NCBI RefSeq assembly: GCF_900107455.1
Contig: NZ_FNQB01000001.1
Coordinates: 372,001 to 436,000, forward strand
Length of the DNA: 64,000 nt
From: Asanoa ishikariensis
GTDB taxonomy: Bacteria; Actinomycetota; Actinomycetes; Mycobacteriales; Micromonosporaceae
Direction: 5' to 3'
The notes below the pieces were generated by a model, which did not search any database, was not told the DNA's origin, and saw nothing but the letters and a program-made list of their open reading frames with translations. The position numbers and the translations under genes were made by a program. Positions 49,333 through 57,690 of the stretch are shown piece after piece (the first letter of the stretch is position 1; each line of letters starts with the position of its first letter).

Positions 49333-52002
49333 ATGAGACCCGTCGCACCGCCACCCGCCGCTCCACCCGAACCTCCGCCGCGCCGGCACTGGACTCGGCG
49401 TCAAGCCGGCCTCGCCGGACTGGCCGTCGCCAGCCTCGTGGCCGCGGTCCTCACCGTCTCGTCCGCGGCCAGTGCCGCCGATGCGGTCATCTCGCAGGGC
49501 AAGCCGGTCACCGCCTCGTCGGTGGAGAACGCCGGCACGCCGGCCACCGCCGCCGTTGACGGCAACGCCGGCACTCGCTGGTCCTCGGCCGCGTCCGACC
49601 CACAGTGGATCAGCGTCGACCTCGGCGCCACCGCGACCGTCACCCAGATCACGCTTAACTGGGAGGCCGCGTACGCCCGGTCGTTCCAGATCCAGACCTC
49701 CGCCGACGGCACCAACTGGACCAACGTCTACTCGACCACGACCAGCGCGGGTGGCACGCAGGTGCTGCCGGTGACCGGCAGCGGCCGGTACGTCCGTGTC
49801 TACGCCACCGTACGAGCGACGGGCTGGGGCTACAGCCTCTGGGAGCTCCAGGTCCACGGCACCTTCGGTGGCACGAACCCGCCAACAGGCTGCGGCACCA
49901 CCAACGCCGCACAGGGCAAGCCCGCCACCGCCTCGTCGCTCCAGGGCGCCGGCTTCCCGGCGAGTGCCGCGGTCGACGGCAACGCCGGAACCCGCTGGTC
50001 CTCGGCCGCGTCGGATCCACAGTGGATCCGGATCGACCTCGGTAGCGTCCAAAGCATCTGCCAGGTCGTACTCCAATGGGAGGCCGCCTATGGCCGGGCG
50101 TTCCAGATCCAGACCAGCAACAACGACGCGACCTGGGCCAACATCTACAGCACCACGACCGGCACCGGCGGCACGCAGACGATCGACGTGAACGCGTCAG
50201 CGCGCTACCTGCGGATCTACGGCACCGCCCGGGGCACGGCCTACGGCTACTCACTCTGGGAGCTACGGATCTTCACCGGCACCGGCACCACCAACCCGCC
50301 GACCGACCCGCCGACGGGTGACCCGGTCGAGCCCACCGACCCGCGCAACCCCAACTTCGGCGCCAACACGATCGTGTACGACCCGTCGACTCCGACCGCG
50401 ACCATCCAGAGCCGGCTCAACAGCATCTTCACCCAGCAGGAGCGCAACCAGTTCGGTCCGGAGCGGTACGCGGTGCTGTTCAAGCCGGGCAACTACACCG
50501 CCGACGTCAACCTCGGCTTCTTCACCCAGGTCGCCGGGCTCGGCATGTCGCCCGACGACGTCAACCTCAACGGCCACGTACGCGCGGAAGCCTTCTGGTT
50601 CGGTGGCAACGCCACGCAGAACTTCTGGCGTGCCGCCGAGAACCTGTCAGTCACCCTGCCGGCGGGCGTCAGCGTCGAGCGGTGGGCGGTCTCCCAGGCG
50701 GCCCCGTACCGCCGCATGCACTTGAAGGGCGGCGGCAACCAGATCCAGCTCTGGAACGGCGGCGACGGTTGGTCGAGTGGCGGTTTCATGGCCGACACGA
50801 AGATCGACGGCACGGTCGTCTCCGGCTCGCAGCAGCAGTGGTACTCGCGCAACAGTGAGTTCGGATCGTGGGCCGGCTCGGTCTGGAACATGGTGTTCCA
50901 GGGCGTGACCGGCGCGCCGGCGAACCACTTCCCGAACCCCTCGCACACGGTCATCGCCAACACCCCGACCGTGCGGGAGAAGCCGTTCCTCTACATCGAC
51001 GGCACGGGTGAGTACCGGGTGTTCGTGCCCGCGCTGCGCGCCAACTCGACGGGTACGACCTGGTTCAACAAGACCCCGGCCGGCTCGTCGCTGTCCCTGT
51101 CGACGTTCTTCATCGTGCGGCCGGGCACCCCGGTCGCGACCATCAACAGCGCGTTGGCGCAGGGCAAGAACCTGCTCTTCACCCCCGGCGTGCACCACGT
51201 CAACCAGCCGATCCAGATCAACCGGGCCAACACCGTGGTCCTGGGTCTTGGTCTCGCGACCATCCAGGCCGACAACGGCACGGTCGGCATGCGGATCGCC
51301 GACGTCGACGGCGTCAAGGTCGGCGGCATCATGTTCGAGGCCGGCGCGACCAACTCGCCGGTGCTGATGGAGGTCGGCCCGGCCGGCTCCAGCGCGGACC
51401 ACGCCGCCAACCCGGTCTCGCTGCACGACGTGTTCTTCCGCATCGGCGGCCCGGGCGTCGGTCGCGCGACCAACACCCTGACCGTCAACAGCGACGACGT
51501 CATCGGCGACCACATGTGGTTGTGGCGCGCCGACCACGGCGACGGGGTGGGCTGGTCGGTCAACACCGCCGATACCGGCCTGACCGTCAACGGCGACGAC
51601 GTCACCATGTACGGCCTGTTCGTCGAGCACTTCCAGAAGTACCAGACGATCTGGAACGGCGAGCGCGGCCGGACGTACTTCTATCAGAACGAGTTCCCGT
51701 ACGAGATGCCCAACCAGGCGTCGTGGATGAACGGGACGACCCGCGGGTACGCGGCCTACAAGGTCAACGACGCGGTCAACGACCACTTCGCGATCGGCCT
51801 TGGCTCGTACTGTGTGTTCACATTGGACGAATCGGTGGTCGCGGAGCGCTCGTTCGAGGTGCCCAACAAGGCGGGCGTGCGGTTCCAGAACATGGTGACC
51901 GTCTCGCTCGGCGGGGCGGGCACGATCAACCGCATCATCAACAACTCCGGGGGCACGGCCCGCGCCGGTGCCGAGATCCAGTACCTCAACAACTATCCCT
52001 GA
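49333..52002 (+). CDS. Secreted protein with two F5/8C domains and a large right-handed beta-helix
   Basis: 889 residues from ATG 49333 (AGGCAGG upstream). A 20-residue Pro/Arg tail precedes the signal helix (LAGLAVASLVAAVLTVSSAASA), giving a long n-region. Two F5/8 type C (CBM32-like) domains occupy 53-177 and 191-314 and share AVDGNAGTRWSSAASDPQWI. A Pro/Thr linker leads to a beta-helix domain (about 333-889) beginning ANTIVYDPSTPTATIQSRL, with pectate-lyase-like turns. It could be a polysaccharide-active enzyme (a GH55-like relation was considered), but I cannot name catalytic residues. The LacI-type operators upstream link it to the alpha-glucan locus. Confidence 0.8.
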   Translation: MRPVAPPPAAPPEPPPRRHWTRRQAGLAGLAVASLVAAVLTVSSAASAADAVISQGKPVTASSVENAGTPATAAVDGNAGTRWSSAASDPQWISVDLGATATVTQITLNWEAAYARSFQIQTSADGTNWTNVYSTTTSAGGTQVLPVTGSGRYVRVYATVRATGWGYSLWELQVHGTFGGTNPPTGCGTTNAAQGKPATASSLQGAGFPASAAVDGNAGTRWSSAASDPQWIRIDLGSVQSICQVVLQWEAAYGRAFQIQTSNNDATWANIYSTTTGTGGTQTIDVNASARYLRIYGTARGTAYGYSLWELRIFTGTGTTNPPTDPPTGDPVEPTDPRNPNFGANTIVYDPSTPTATIQSRLNSIFTQQERNQFGPERYAVLFKPGNYTADVNLGFFTQVAGLGMSPDDVNLNGHVRAEAFWFGGNATQNFWRAAENLSVTLPAGVSVERWAVSQAAPYRRMHLKGGGNQIQLWNGGDGWSSGGFMADTKIDGTVVSGSQQQWYSRNSEFGSWAGSVWNMVFQGVTGAPANHFPNPSHTVIANTPTVREKPFLYIDGTGEYRVFVPALRANSTGTTWFNKTPAGSSLSLSTFFIVRPGTPVATINSALAQGKNLLFTPGVHHVNQPIQINRANTVVLGLGLATIQADNGTVGMRIADVDGVKVGGIMFEAGATNSPVLMEVGPAGSSADHAANPVSLHDVFFRIGGPGVGRATNTLTVNSDDVIGDHMWLWRADHGDGVGWSVNTADTGLTVNGDDVTMYGLFVEHFQKYQTIWNGERGRTYFYQNEFPYEMPNQASWMNGTTRGYAAYKVNDAVNDHFAIGLGSYCVFTLDESVVAERSFEVPNKAGVRFQNMVTVSLGGAGTINRIINNSGGTARAGAEIQYLNNYP

Positions 52003-52868
52003 TCCGCCAGCACCTGAGTGATCGCGTGTTCGCCGGCATCCGCCAAACCGGGGTGGATGTCGGCGAACACGGCTATCGCGGTGCCGATGGCCAGCGCCCA
52101 GGCCCGGGCCCGCCGCCAGGTGGCCGTGTCGGCCTCGATGCCAGCCTGGAACACCGCCCGCCCTGGTGCGTCGAACACGAGCCAGGCGGCGGCCAGGTCG
52201 GTGGCCGGGTCGCCGGCGGTCAGGTCACCGAAGTCGAGCACCGCGGCCAGAGAGGAGTCACGCAGCACCAGGTTCGCCGGGTGCGGGTCGCCGTGCAGCC
52301 ACACCTTCGGACCGTCCCAGACCGGGGCGGCCCGCAGCTCGTCCCACAGCGCGCGAAGCTCGTCCTCGCGAGCCAACTTGCCGCTGGCCAGCCGGTCCTG
52401 GATCTGTTCGTCGCGGACCGCCAGCGGCACGCCCCGCACGGGGTTGACTGGCGCTTCGGCGGGAGCCGGCACGTGCAACCGATTCATGAACGCGGCCAGC
52501 TCACCGGCGACGGCCCGGCGCTCCACGACCGGGACCAGCGAGGCGATCTCGCCCGGGAACCACTCGCAGATCGACCACGGCCACGGGTAGCCCTCGCCCG
52601 GCGTGCCGACCCGGACCGGCGCCGGGACGCTCACCCCAAGGGTGGGTGCCAGAGTGGGCAACCAGCGCTGCTCGTTGACGAGCAGGGTCACCGCGACCTC
52701 GCGCCGCGGCAGGCGTACACACAGATCGTCGCCCAACCTGAAGATCACGTTGTCCCAGCCGTTGGCAACCAGCCGCAGGGGGCGGTCGGCGAGGTCGGGA
52801 TGCTGCGCCCGGAGCAGGCGCGCGACGAGATCGGCATCGACGTCGAGGTCGGCAACAGGCGCGGTCAC
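51993..52868 (-). CDS. Aminoglycoside phosphotransferase family kinase
   Basis: 291 residues from GTG 52868; ATG 52901 is an in-frame alternative. GTG is favoured because CACAAT lies 6 nt upstream, suggesting a leaderless start. Kinase features: VANGWDNVIFRLGDDLCVRLPRR (nucleotide loop and Lys/Arg), VWLHGDPHPANLVLR (catalytic HGDxxxxN) and LDFGDLTAGDPATDLA (metal Asp). Related proteins are often annotated for antibiotic resistance, but the substrate here is unknown. It overlaps the preceding gene by 10 bp tail to tail. Confidence 0.87.
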   Translation of the reverse strand: MTAPVADLDVDADLVARLLRAQHPDLADRPLRLVANGWDNVIFRLGDDLCVRLPRREVAVTLLVNEQRWLPTLAPTLGVSVPAPVRVGTPGEGYPWPWSICEWFPGEIASLVPVVERRAVAGELAAFMNRLHVPAPAEAPVNPVRGVPLAVRDEQIQDRLASGKLAREDELRALWDELRAAPVWDGPKVWLHGDPHPANLVLRDSSLAAVLDFGDLTAGDPATDLAAAWLVFDAPGRAVFQAGIEADTATWRRARAWALAIGTAIAVFADIHPGLADAGEHAITQVLADQG

Positions 52869-52958
52869 GGTGCGATTGTGCCAGCCATACCCGATCGGCA
52901 TGAGACACGCCGAAACCGGTATTGGCCGCCGTCCACGGCACGGCGCACGGTTGGTCGC

Positions 52959-53678
52959 ATGACTGATCAACGGCAACGGGTAGTGGTGCTGGGCGGCACC
53001 TCCGGACTGGGCTTCGCGGTGGCGGACCTGCTGAGCGCACGCGGCGCCGAGGTCGTCGTCGTGTCGAGCCGGCAGGCCAGCGTCGACCGGGCGCTCGCCA
53101 AGCTGCCGGCCGGCACGGAGGGGTCGGTGGCCGACCTGCGGGACGAGGCCGCCATCGAGGCGGTGTTCGACCGGATCGGACCCTTCGACCACCTGGTCTA
53201 CACGGCCGGCGAGCCGTTGCGCCTGCTCACTGTCAAGGACATGCCGCTCGACCAGGCACAGGAGTTCTTCGGCCTGCGGTTCTTCAGCGCGCTGACGGCC
53301 GTGAAGCACGCGGTGCCCCGGATCCGCGCAGGAGGTTCGATCACCCTCACCACCGGATCGGCGGGCGAGCGCCCGTCGGCGGGCTGGTCGGTGGCGGCCA
53401 GCATCTGCGGCGCGGTGAGCGCGTTGACCAAGGCGCTGGCCATCGAGCTAGCGCCGGTGCGGGTCAACGCCGTCGCGCCCGGGGTGACCCGCTCTCCGCT
53501 CTGGGCCGGCCTGGGCGAGGACGCCCAGGATGCCTACTTCCGCCAGGTCGGCGAGGCAATGCTGGTCGGCCGGGTCGGCGAGACCGACGAGATCGCCCGG
53601 GCGTACGCGTACCTGATCGACCAGCCCTTCTCCACGGGCACGATCCTCGGCGTGGACGGCGGCGCCCTGCTGGTCTAG
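52959..53678 (+). CDS. SDR-fold protein lacking the catalytic Tyr and Lys
   Basis: 239 residues from ATG 52959. Rossmann motif GGTSGLG (12-18), VYTAGEP for the NNAG position, Ser134 kept in TTGSAG, and C-terminal DGGALLV. In the active-site helix the YxxxK pair is replaced: WSVAASICGAVSALTKAL puts Ala146 and Cys150 where Tyr and Lys belong. It may bind NAD(P) without normal SDR chemistry. It ends overlapping the LysR gene by 4 bp; the paired LysR may regulate it. Confidence 0.85.
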   Translation: MTDQRQRVVVLGGTSGLGFAVADLLSARGAEVVVVSSRQASVDRALAKLPAGTEGSVADLRDEAAIEAVFDRIGPFDHLVYTAGEPLRLLTVKDMPLDQAQEFFGLRFFSALTAVKHAVPRIRAGGSITLTTGSAGERPSAGWSVAASICGAVSALTKALAIELAPVRVNAVAPGVTRSPLWAGLGEDAQDAYFRQVGEAMLVGRVGETDEIARAYAYLIDQPFSTGTILGVDGGALLV

Positions 53679-54535
53679 GCCCCGAACTGCCGAACGGCGA
53701 TCTCCACGAACCGGTCCAGCTCCGGCCCGCCGCGTTGTGCGCTGAACGCGAGCGCGACCTGGTTGTCGGCGACCCCGTCGAGCTCGGCGTAGGCGACGTC
53801 AGCCCGGGTGTAGAGCGCGGCGGCGGACTGCGGCACCACGATGAAGCCCTGTCCCGCCGCCACGTGCTCGAGCTTCTCCTCCATGGTGGACAGTGGCCGC
53901 GAGCGCCACGGTGCGGGGTCGCCTTCGCGCGCCGCCCGGGCGATGTCGCGCCATTCCGGCACCACGTCCGGGTCCTGGAGCAGGCGCTCGTCGGCCAGGT
54001 CGGCGACGTGCACGCGGTCCTTCCCGGCCAGCCGGTGCTCGGCCGGCACCGCGACCACCCGCGGCTCCGCGAACAACGGCACGATCGTCAACCCGGTCGC
54101 GGGCACCGGCATCCGCACGAAGCTGACGTCGGCCCGGCCGTCGAGCAGGACCGCCGCCTGCTCGTGGTACGACGTGCGCAACACCTCGACGGCCAGGTCG
54201 GGAAACTCGGCCGCGAACTCGCGTACGGCCGCGGTGACCAGGATGCCCGGCATGAACGCGACGGTGAACCGACCGCCCGACCGCACCCGCCTTTCCACCG
54301 CGTCCGCCGAAGCGAGCAACGGCCGGGCGTCGTCGAGCAACCGCCGGCCGGCATCGGTGAGCGCGGTGCCACGGCTCGAGCGGTCGAACAGCTCGACCTT
54401 GAGATCCTGTTCCAACGCGCGGATCTGGCGACTGAGGGCGGGTTGCGCGATCCGGAGCCGTTCGGCGGCCCGCCCGAAGTTCAGCTCTTCCGCCACAGCG
54501 ACGAAATACCGCAACTTCCGCAAATCAAGATCCAC
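53675..54535 (-). CDS. LysR-family transcriptional regulator
   Basis: 286 residues, GTG start. The winged helix-turn-helix lies at residues 1-60 (LRKLRYFVAVAEELNFGRAAERLRIAQPALSRQIRALEQDL), with a LysR substrate domain after about 90. It lies 29 bp downstream of the FAD monooxygenase gene on the same strand and may be cotranscribed with it. The monooxygenase and the SDR-like gene are candidate targets. Confidence 0.92.
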   Translation of the reverse strand: MDLDLRKLRYFVAVAEELNFGRAAERLRIAQPALSRQIRALEQDLKVELFDRSSRGTALTDAGRRLLDDARPLLASADAVERRVRSGGRFTVAFMPGILVTAAVREFAAEFPDLAVEVLRTSYHEQAAVLLDGRADVSFVRMPVPATGLTIVPLFAEPRVVAVPAEHRLAGKDRVHVADLADERLLQDPDVVPEWRDIARAAREGDPAPWRSRPLSTMEEKLEHVAAGQGFIVVPQSAAALYTRADVAYAELDGVADNQVALAFSAQRGGPELDRFVEIAVRQFGA

Positions 54536-54564
54536 GCCCCAACGCTACCTGCGGCGGCGTGGGG

Positions 54565-55575
54565 TCAGGGCTCGCAGTGGAGCGGCTTGAACGCGGCCCG
54601 GAACAGCCGTGGCCCCAGCCGCCGCAGCACCAGATCGCGCACCGGTGGAGGCAGGTGCCGGGCCATGTCCCGGCGGCGGGTCTGGTCGCGTACCCAACGA
54701 GCCCGGTCGATCCGGCGCCGGGCGTACGCGTCGAGGTCACCCCGAAGGTCCGCCAGCACCAGCGCGTCCTCCAGGGCAAGCGCGGCGCCCTGCGCCATGT
54801 TCGGCGAGTAGGAGTGCGCGGCGTCCCCGATCAACACGGTCTTGCCCCGGACCACGTCGTCGAGGAACACCTCCTCGATAGTCCCGAAGTGCACGTCGCC
54901 CGCCCGCGCGATCAGATCGCGCACCGTCTCCGGAAACTCGGCGAACAGCGCCCGCCAGTCGTCCGGCGGCGTGGCCGCGGTCACGTCGGCGTAGCAGTAG
55001 GCCCGCCCGTCGCCCAGCGAGACAGCGAGGAACGTGCGGCCCTTGCCCTGCCAGGTGCACCACAGGTGCTCCACGGGGTAGCCGTCGACGACAAACCGCC
55101 AGGCCAACTCCCCAACCGGCCGCGGGGCGGCGGCGTCCGGGAAGACCCACTCGCGTACCGCCGAGCGAATCCCGTCGGCCCCGATCACCAGGTCGTAATC
55201 GGCGGCGTCGGCCGGCTCGAAGCTCTTCACCGTGACGTCGGTGCGCAGAATCCGCCGCAGGTCGGCGTGCCGCACCGCGACGCTGGGCCCGATGCCACCC
55301 CACACGTCGTCGATCGCCAGGTCGATCAGGGCGCGGCCGCGATGGTCGAGCAGCCGTACCTGCTGGATCTCGTGCGCGGCCTTGCGGATCGCCTCGCCGA
55401 AACCGAGCATGGTGAGCGCCCGCACCGCATTGGCAGGCAGGTAGATCCCGGTCCCCTCGGCGTCGGGCCGGGGGTTGCGCTCGAAGATGTCGGCCCGGAT
55501 CCCTTTGGCCTGGAGCGCATGCGCGGCGCCAAGCCCAGCGATACCGCCACCAACAATCAACACCCGTGGGGTCAT
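54565..55575 (-). CDS. FAD-dependent monooxygenase (aromatic hydroxylase type)
   Basis: 336 residues from ATG 55575 (GGAGGAG upstream); a frame from 55632 lacks such a site. FAD fold VLIVGGGIAGLGAAHALQAKG at the N terminus, DLVIGADGIRSAVRE (DG motif) near 145 and TVLIGDAAHSYSPNMAQGAALALEDALVLA (GD motif) near 265. Class A flavoprotein hydroxylase, likely acting on a small aromatic compound. Located with LysR and the SDR-like gene. Confidence 0.9.
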   Translation of the reverse strand: MTPRVLIVGGGIAGLGAAHALQAKGIRADIFERNPRPDAEGTGIYLPANAVRALTMLGFGEAIRKAAHEIQQVRLLDHRGRALIDLAIDDVWGGIGPSVAVRHADLRRILRTDVTVKSFEPADAADYDLVIGADGIRSAVREWVFPDAAAPRPVGELAWRFVVDGYPVEHLWCTWQGKGRTFLAVSLGDGRAYCYADVTAATPPDDWRALFAEFPETVRDLIARAGDVHFGTIEEVFLDDVVRGKTVLIGDAAHSYSPNMAQGAALALEDALVLADLRGDLDAYARRRIDRARWVRDQTRRRDMARHLPPPVRDLVLRRLGPRLFRAAFKPLHCEP

Positions 55576-55778
55576 GGCGCCCACTCTCCTCCACAACCTT
55601 GACGAAATATTGGTTGGTCGCAAGCAGGACATGGCCCGGGTCCGCGACGGTCCGGACCGTCGCTCCCGCCGGAGACCGCTCCGCTTCGCTCCACTGCCAG
55701 GCCCGCGACGGACATGCTCACTGCGAAGAGCCCAGAACCAGAGCGCCCCGGCCGGCCCGCTCTGCGCGGGCCGTCAGC

Positions 55779-56016
55779 GGAGCAGCACTCAGTCGTCGTT
55801 GCCCGAGACTGCTGGCCCGCTGATGTGGGGCGGCTGTGGGTCGTCGTTGGGCGAGGTTGTCGGTTCGCCGATGTCGGGCGGCCGTTGGCCGTCGTCGGGC
55901 GAGGTTGTCGGTTCGCCGATGTTGGGCGGCTGTGGGTCGTCGTTGGGCGAGGCTGCCGGTCCGCTGCTGTTTGGCGGTCGGTGCCGCAGCACTGGGCTGA
56001 CCCAGACGGCCGGCAC
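55779..56016. repeat. 48-bp tandem repeat array, about four copies
   Basis: Units begin at 55827, 55875, 55923 and 55971, with a diverged partial copy from about 55779. The period of 48 bp (16 codons) is exact. On the minus strand a GTG frame at 56016-55789 (75 codons) reads NDDPQPPNIGEPTTSP-like 16-residue repeats, Pro/Asp-rich like a surface linker, but has no ribosome site. The whole 55576-56031 interval holds no other gene candidate. Confidence 0.7.
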
Positions 56017-56031
56017 GCTGGCGTTGCACGG

Positions 56032-56418
56032 TCAGCGGAGCGGCAGCGGGCCGACGTAAACCCATGCGCCGGCCTCCCGGACGAACCGGCTGCGCTCATG
56101 GAGGTCATCGCTCTGGCCGCGATGCCGGTGGAAGGCCCGGAACTCGACCACCCCGGTCGGATCGGCTTCCTCCCCCTTGGCCGTGTCGAGGATCTCGAGG
56201 CGCACCCAACGCTGCGCAGAATCCAGCTCCAGCGACTCCGGCCTGGTGCTGCTGTGCCAGGTGCGCAGCAGATACTCGGCGTCGCCCACGGCGAAGGCGC
56301 TGTAGCGCGACCGCATCAACTGCTCCGCCGTCGACGCGGTAGCGGTGCCCCCGTGCAGCGGGCCGCAGCACTCGGCATAGTCGCGCCCGGAGCCGCAGGG
56401 ACACGCACGCTTCGCCAT
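56032..56418 (-). CDS. YchJ-like (UPF0225) SEC-C motif protein
   Basis: 128 residues. ACPCGSGRDYAECCGPLHGG is the SEC-C zinc motif (CxC...CC). It is followed by AEQLMRSRYSAFAVGDAEYLLRTWH and a C-terminal VVEFRAFHR...SRFVREAGAWVYVGP, matching the YchJ middle domain (NTF2-like). Function is unknown. Tandem repeats lie on both sides. Confidence 0.9.
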   Translation of the reverse strand: MAKRACPCGSGRDYAECCGPLHGGTATASTAEQLMRSRYSAFAVGDAEYLLRTWHSSTRPESLELDSAQRWVRLEILDTAKGEEADPTGVVEFRAFHRHRGQSDDLHERSRFVREAGAWVYVGPLPLR

Positions 56419-56473
56419 CACGCCATTCTCGCGACAGGCGCAGCGACGGCCGCGGGCCGGGGGACCCCCAGCC

Positions 56474-56885
56474 CGCGGCCGCCAGAAAGAGCGGCGGGCG
56501 GCGCGCCAGGCCCCCCCGAGCCGCGACCGTCAGACAAGGCGGCGGGCGCGACTCCGGGCCGCGCCCCCTGAAAGGGCGGCGGGCGCTGCGGAGCTCCGGG
56601 CCGTGGCCGCCTGAAAGGGCGTCGGGCTGCGCGCCGGACCCCCGAGCCGCGACCGTCAGACAGGGCGGCGGGCGCTGCGGGACTCAAGGCCGCGACCGCC
56701 AGAAGGAGCGTCGGGCTGCGCGCCGGACCTCCGAGCCGCGACCGCCAGACACGGCGGCGGGCGGACTCGGGACCGCAGCCCGCGACCGCCAGACAGGGCG
56801 GCAGGCGCCACGGGAGACCAGCCGGCGACCGCCGGACAGAGCAGTGGGCGGCCGCGGGACCCCCGACCCGCGACCGCCCACCCAA
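56474..56885. repeat. Degenerate ~44-bp tandem repeats, about ten copies
   Basis: The motif CGCGACCGCCAGACAGGGCG, variably mutated, recurs near 56476, 56522, 56566, 56609, 56648, 56691, 56737, 56781, 56825 and 56870, with spacings of 39-46 bp. Each unit carries CCGCC-N6-GGCGG, a small hairpin. It fills the 474-bp gap between the ABC permease stop (56896) and YchJ. No supported gene is seen in any frame; long open frames here reflect GC bias. Confidence 0.8.
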
Positions 56886-56895
56886 TCAGGAAAGC

Positions 56896-57690
56896 TCAGC
56901 TCACTTCGCGCTTGAGCAGGCGGACCAGGCCCAGCACGCCCGGCAGTACCACCCAGAGGCCGATGGACGCGGCCAGCTTTGCCCACTCCCCGCCACTCAG
57001 CGCCGCGTTCTCGAACAGCGGTGTCGAGGTCACCGAGAGGTCCAGCCACTCCGAGGTGGTCTTCAGGCCGGAGATCATCTGAGTGAGCACCGACCAGACG
57101 GTCGGCACGACGAAGTACAGCACGATCGCCACGGCCGAGTTCATGAACAGCATGCCGAAGGCCAGGCCGAACAGCACGTTCACGACGTTGAACAGCAGCG
57201 CGTACGCCAGCAGCAGCCCGCCGAACGACCAGCTCCCGGCCGCCGAGTCCATGCCACCCGCGATGACGTTGCCGATCGCGGCGAAGCCGAGGCTGGGTAC
57301 CAGCGCCAGGATGCCGAGGACGACCGCGGCCAGGGCCTTCGCCACTACGATCCGCTGCCGCTGCGGGGTCAGCGCGAACGTGGTCAGCGCCGTGCGCTGG
57401 GTCCACTCGCTGGTCACCGAGAGGATGCCGAGGACCGGCAACAGCACGGCCACCGGGAACAGGGTCGTCTGGAACATGTTCACGAACGTCTGGTCCGGCG
57501 GGTCCGCGGCGAACAACTGGATCACCACGATCGCGACCGAGATCAGGGCGGTCGCGATGATCAGCCAGAGGCCGGCGCGGGTGTCGGCCATCTTGCGCAG
57601 TTCGATGCCCGTGAGTCGGATCAACCCGGGCCGGGGGAATGTCCGGGGCGCCGCCATGGGCGCCCGCGTCTCGGTCAGGGTGGCGGTCAT
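56896..57690 (-). CDS. ABC-2 type transporter permease
   Basis: 264 residues with six predicted membrane helices (first about 43-65, last about 235-255). It overlaps the ATPase gene by ATGA, so the two are translationally coupled. The layout matches small bacterial drug or lantibiotic exporters of the ABC-2 type. The adjacent divergent two-component system may control it. Confidence 0.87.
   Translation of the reverse strand: MTATLTETRAPMAAPRTFPRPGLIRLTGIELRKMADTRAGLWLIIATALISVAIVVIQLFAADPPDQTFVNMFQTTLFPVAVLLPVLGILSVTSEWTQRTALTTFALTPQRQRIVVAKALAAVVLGILALVPSLGFAAIGNVIAGGMDSAAGSWSFGGLLLAYALLFNVVNVLFGLAFGMLFMNSAVAIVLYFVVPTVWSVLTQMISGLKTTSEWLDLSVTSTPLFENAALSGGEWAKLAASIGLWVVLPGVLGLVRLLKREVS

Noticed and set aside
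51993-52868. Specific aminoglycoside resistance gene
   Set aside because: Only family-level kinase motifs are visible; such proteins phosphorylate many substrates, so resistance is not claimed.
55779-56016. 48-bp repeats as a CRISPR array
   Set aside because: The full 48 bp is repeated, with no unique spacers, and only about four copies.
56474-56885. Possible CRISPR array (regular ~44-bp repeats)
   Set aside because: The repeats run head to tail with no conserved-repeat/unique-spacer alternation, every part of the unit drifts, and no cas genes are nearby.
56418-56885. 156-codon minus-strand frame over the 44-bp repeats as a protein
   Set aside because: Other frames are equally open across the array, the composition is extreme Ala/Arg/Pro, and no start signal is present.
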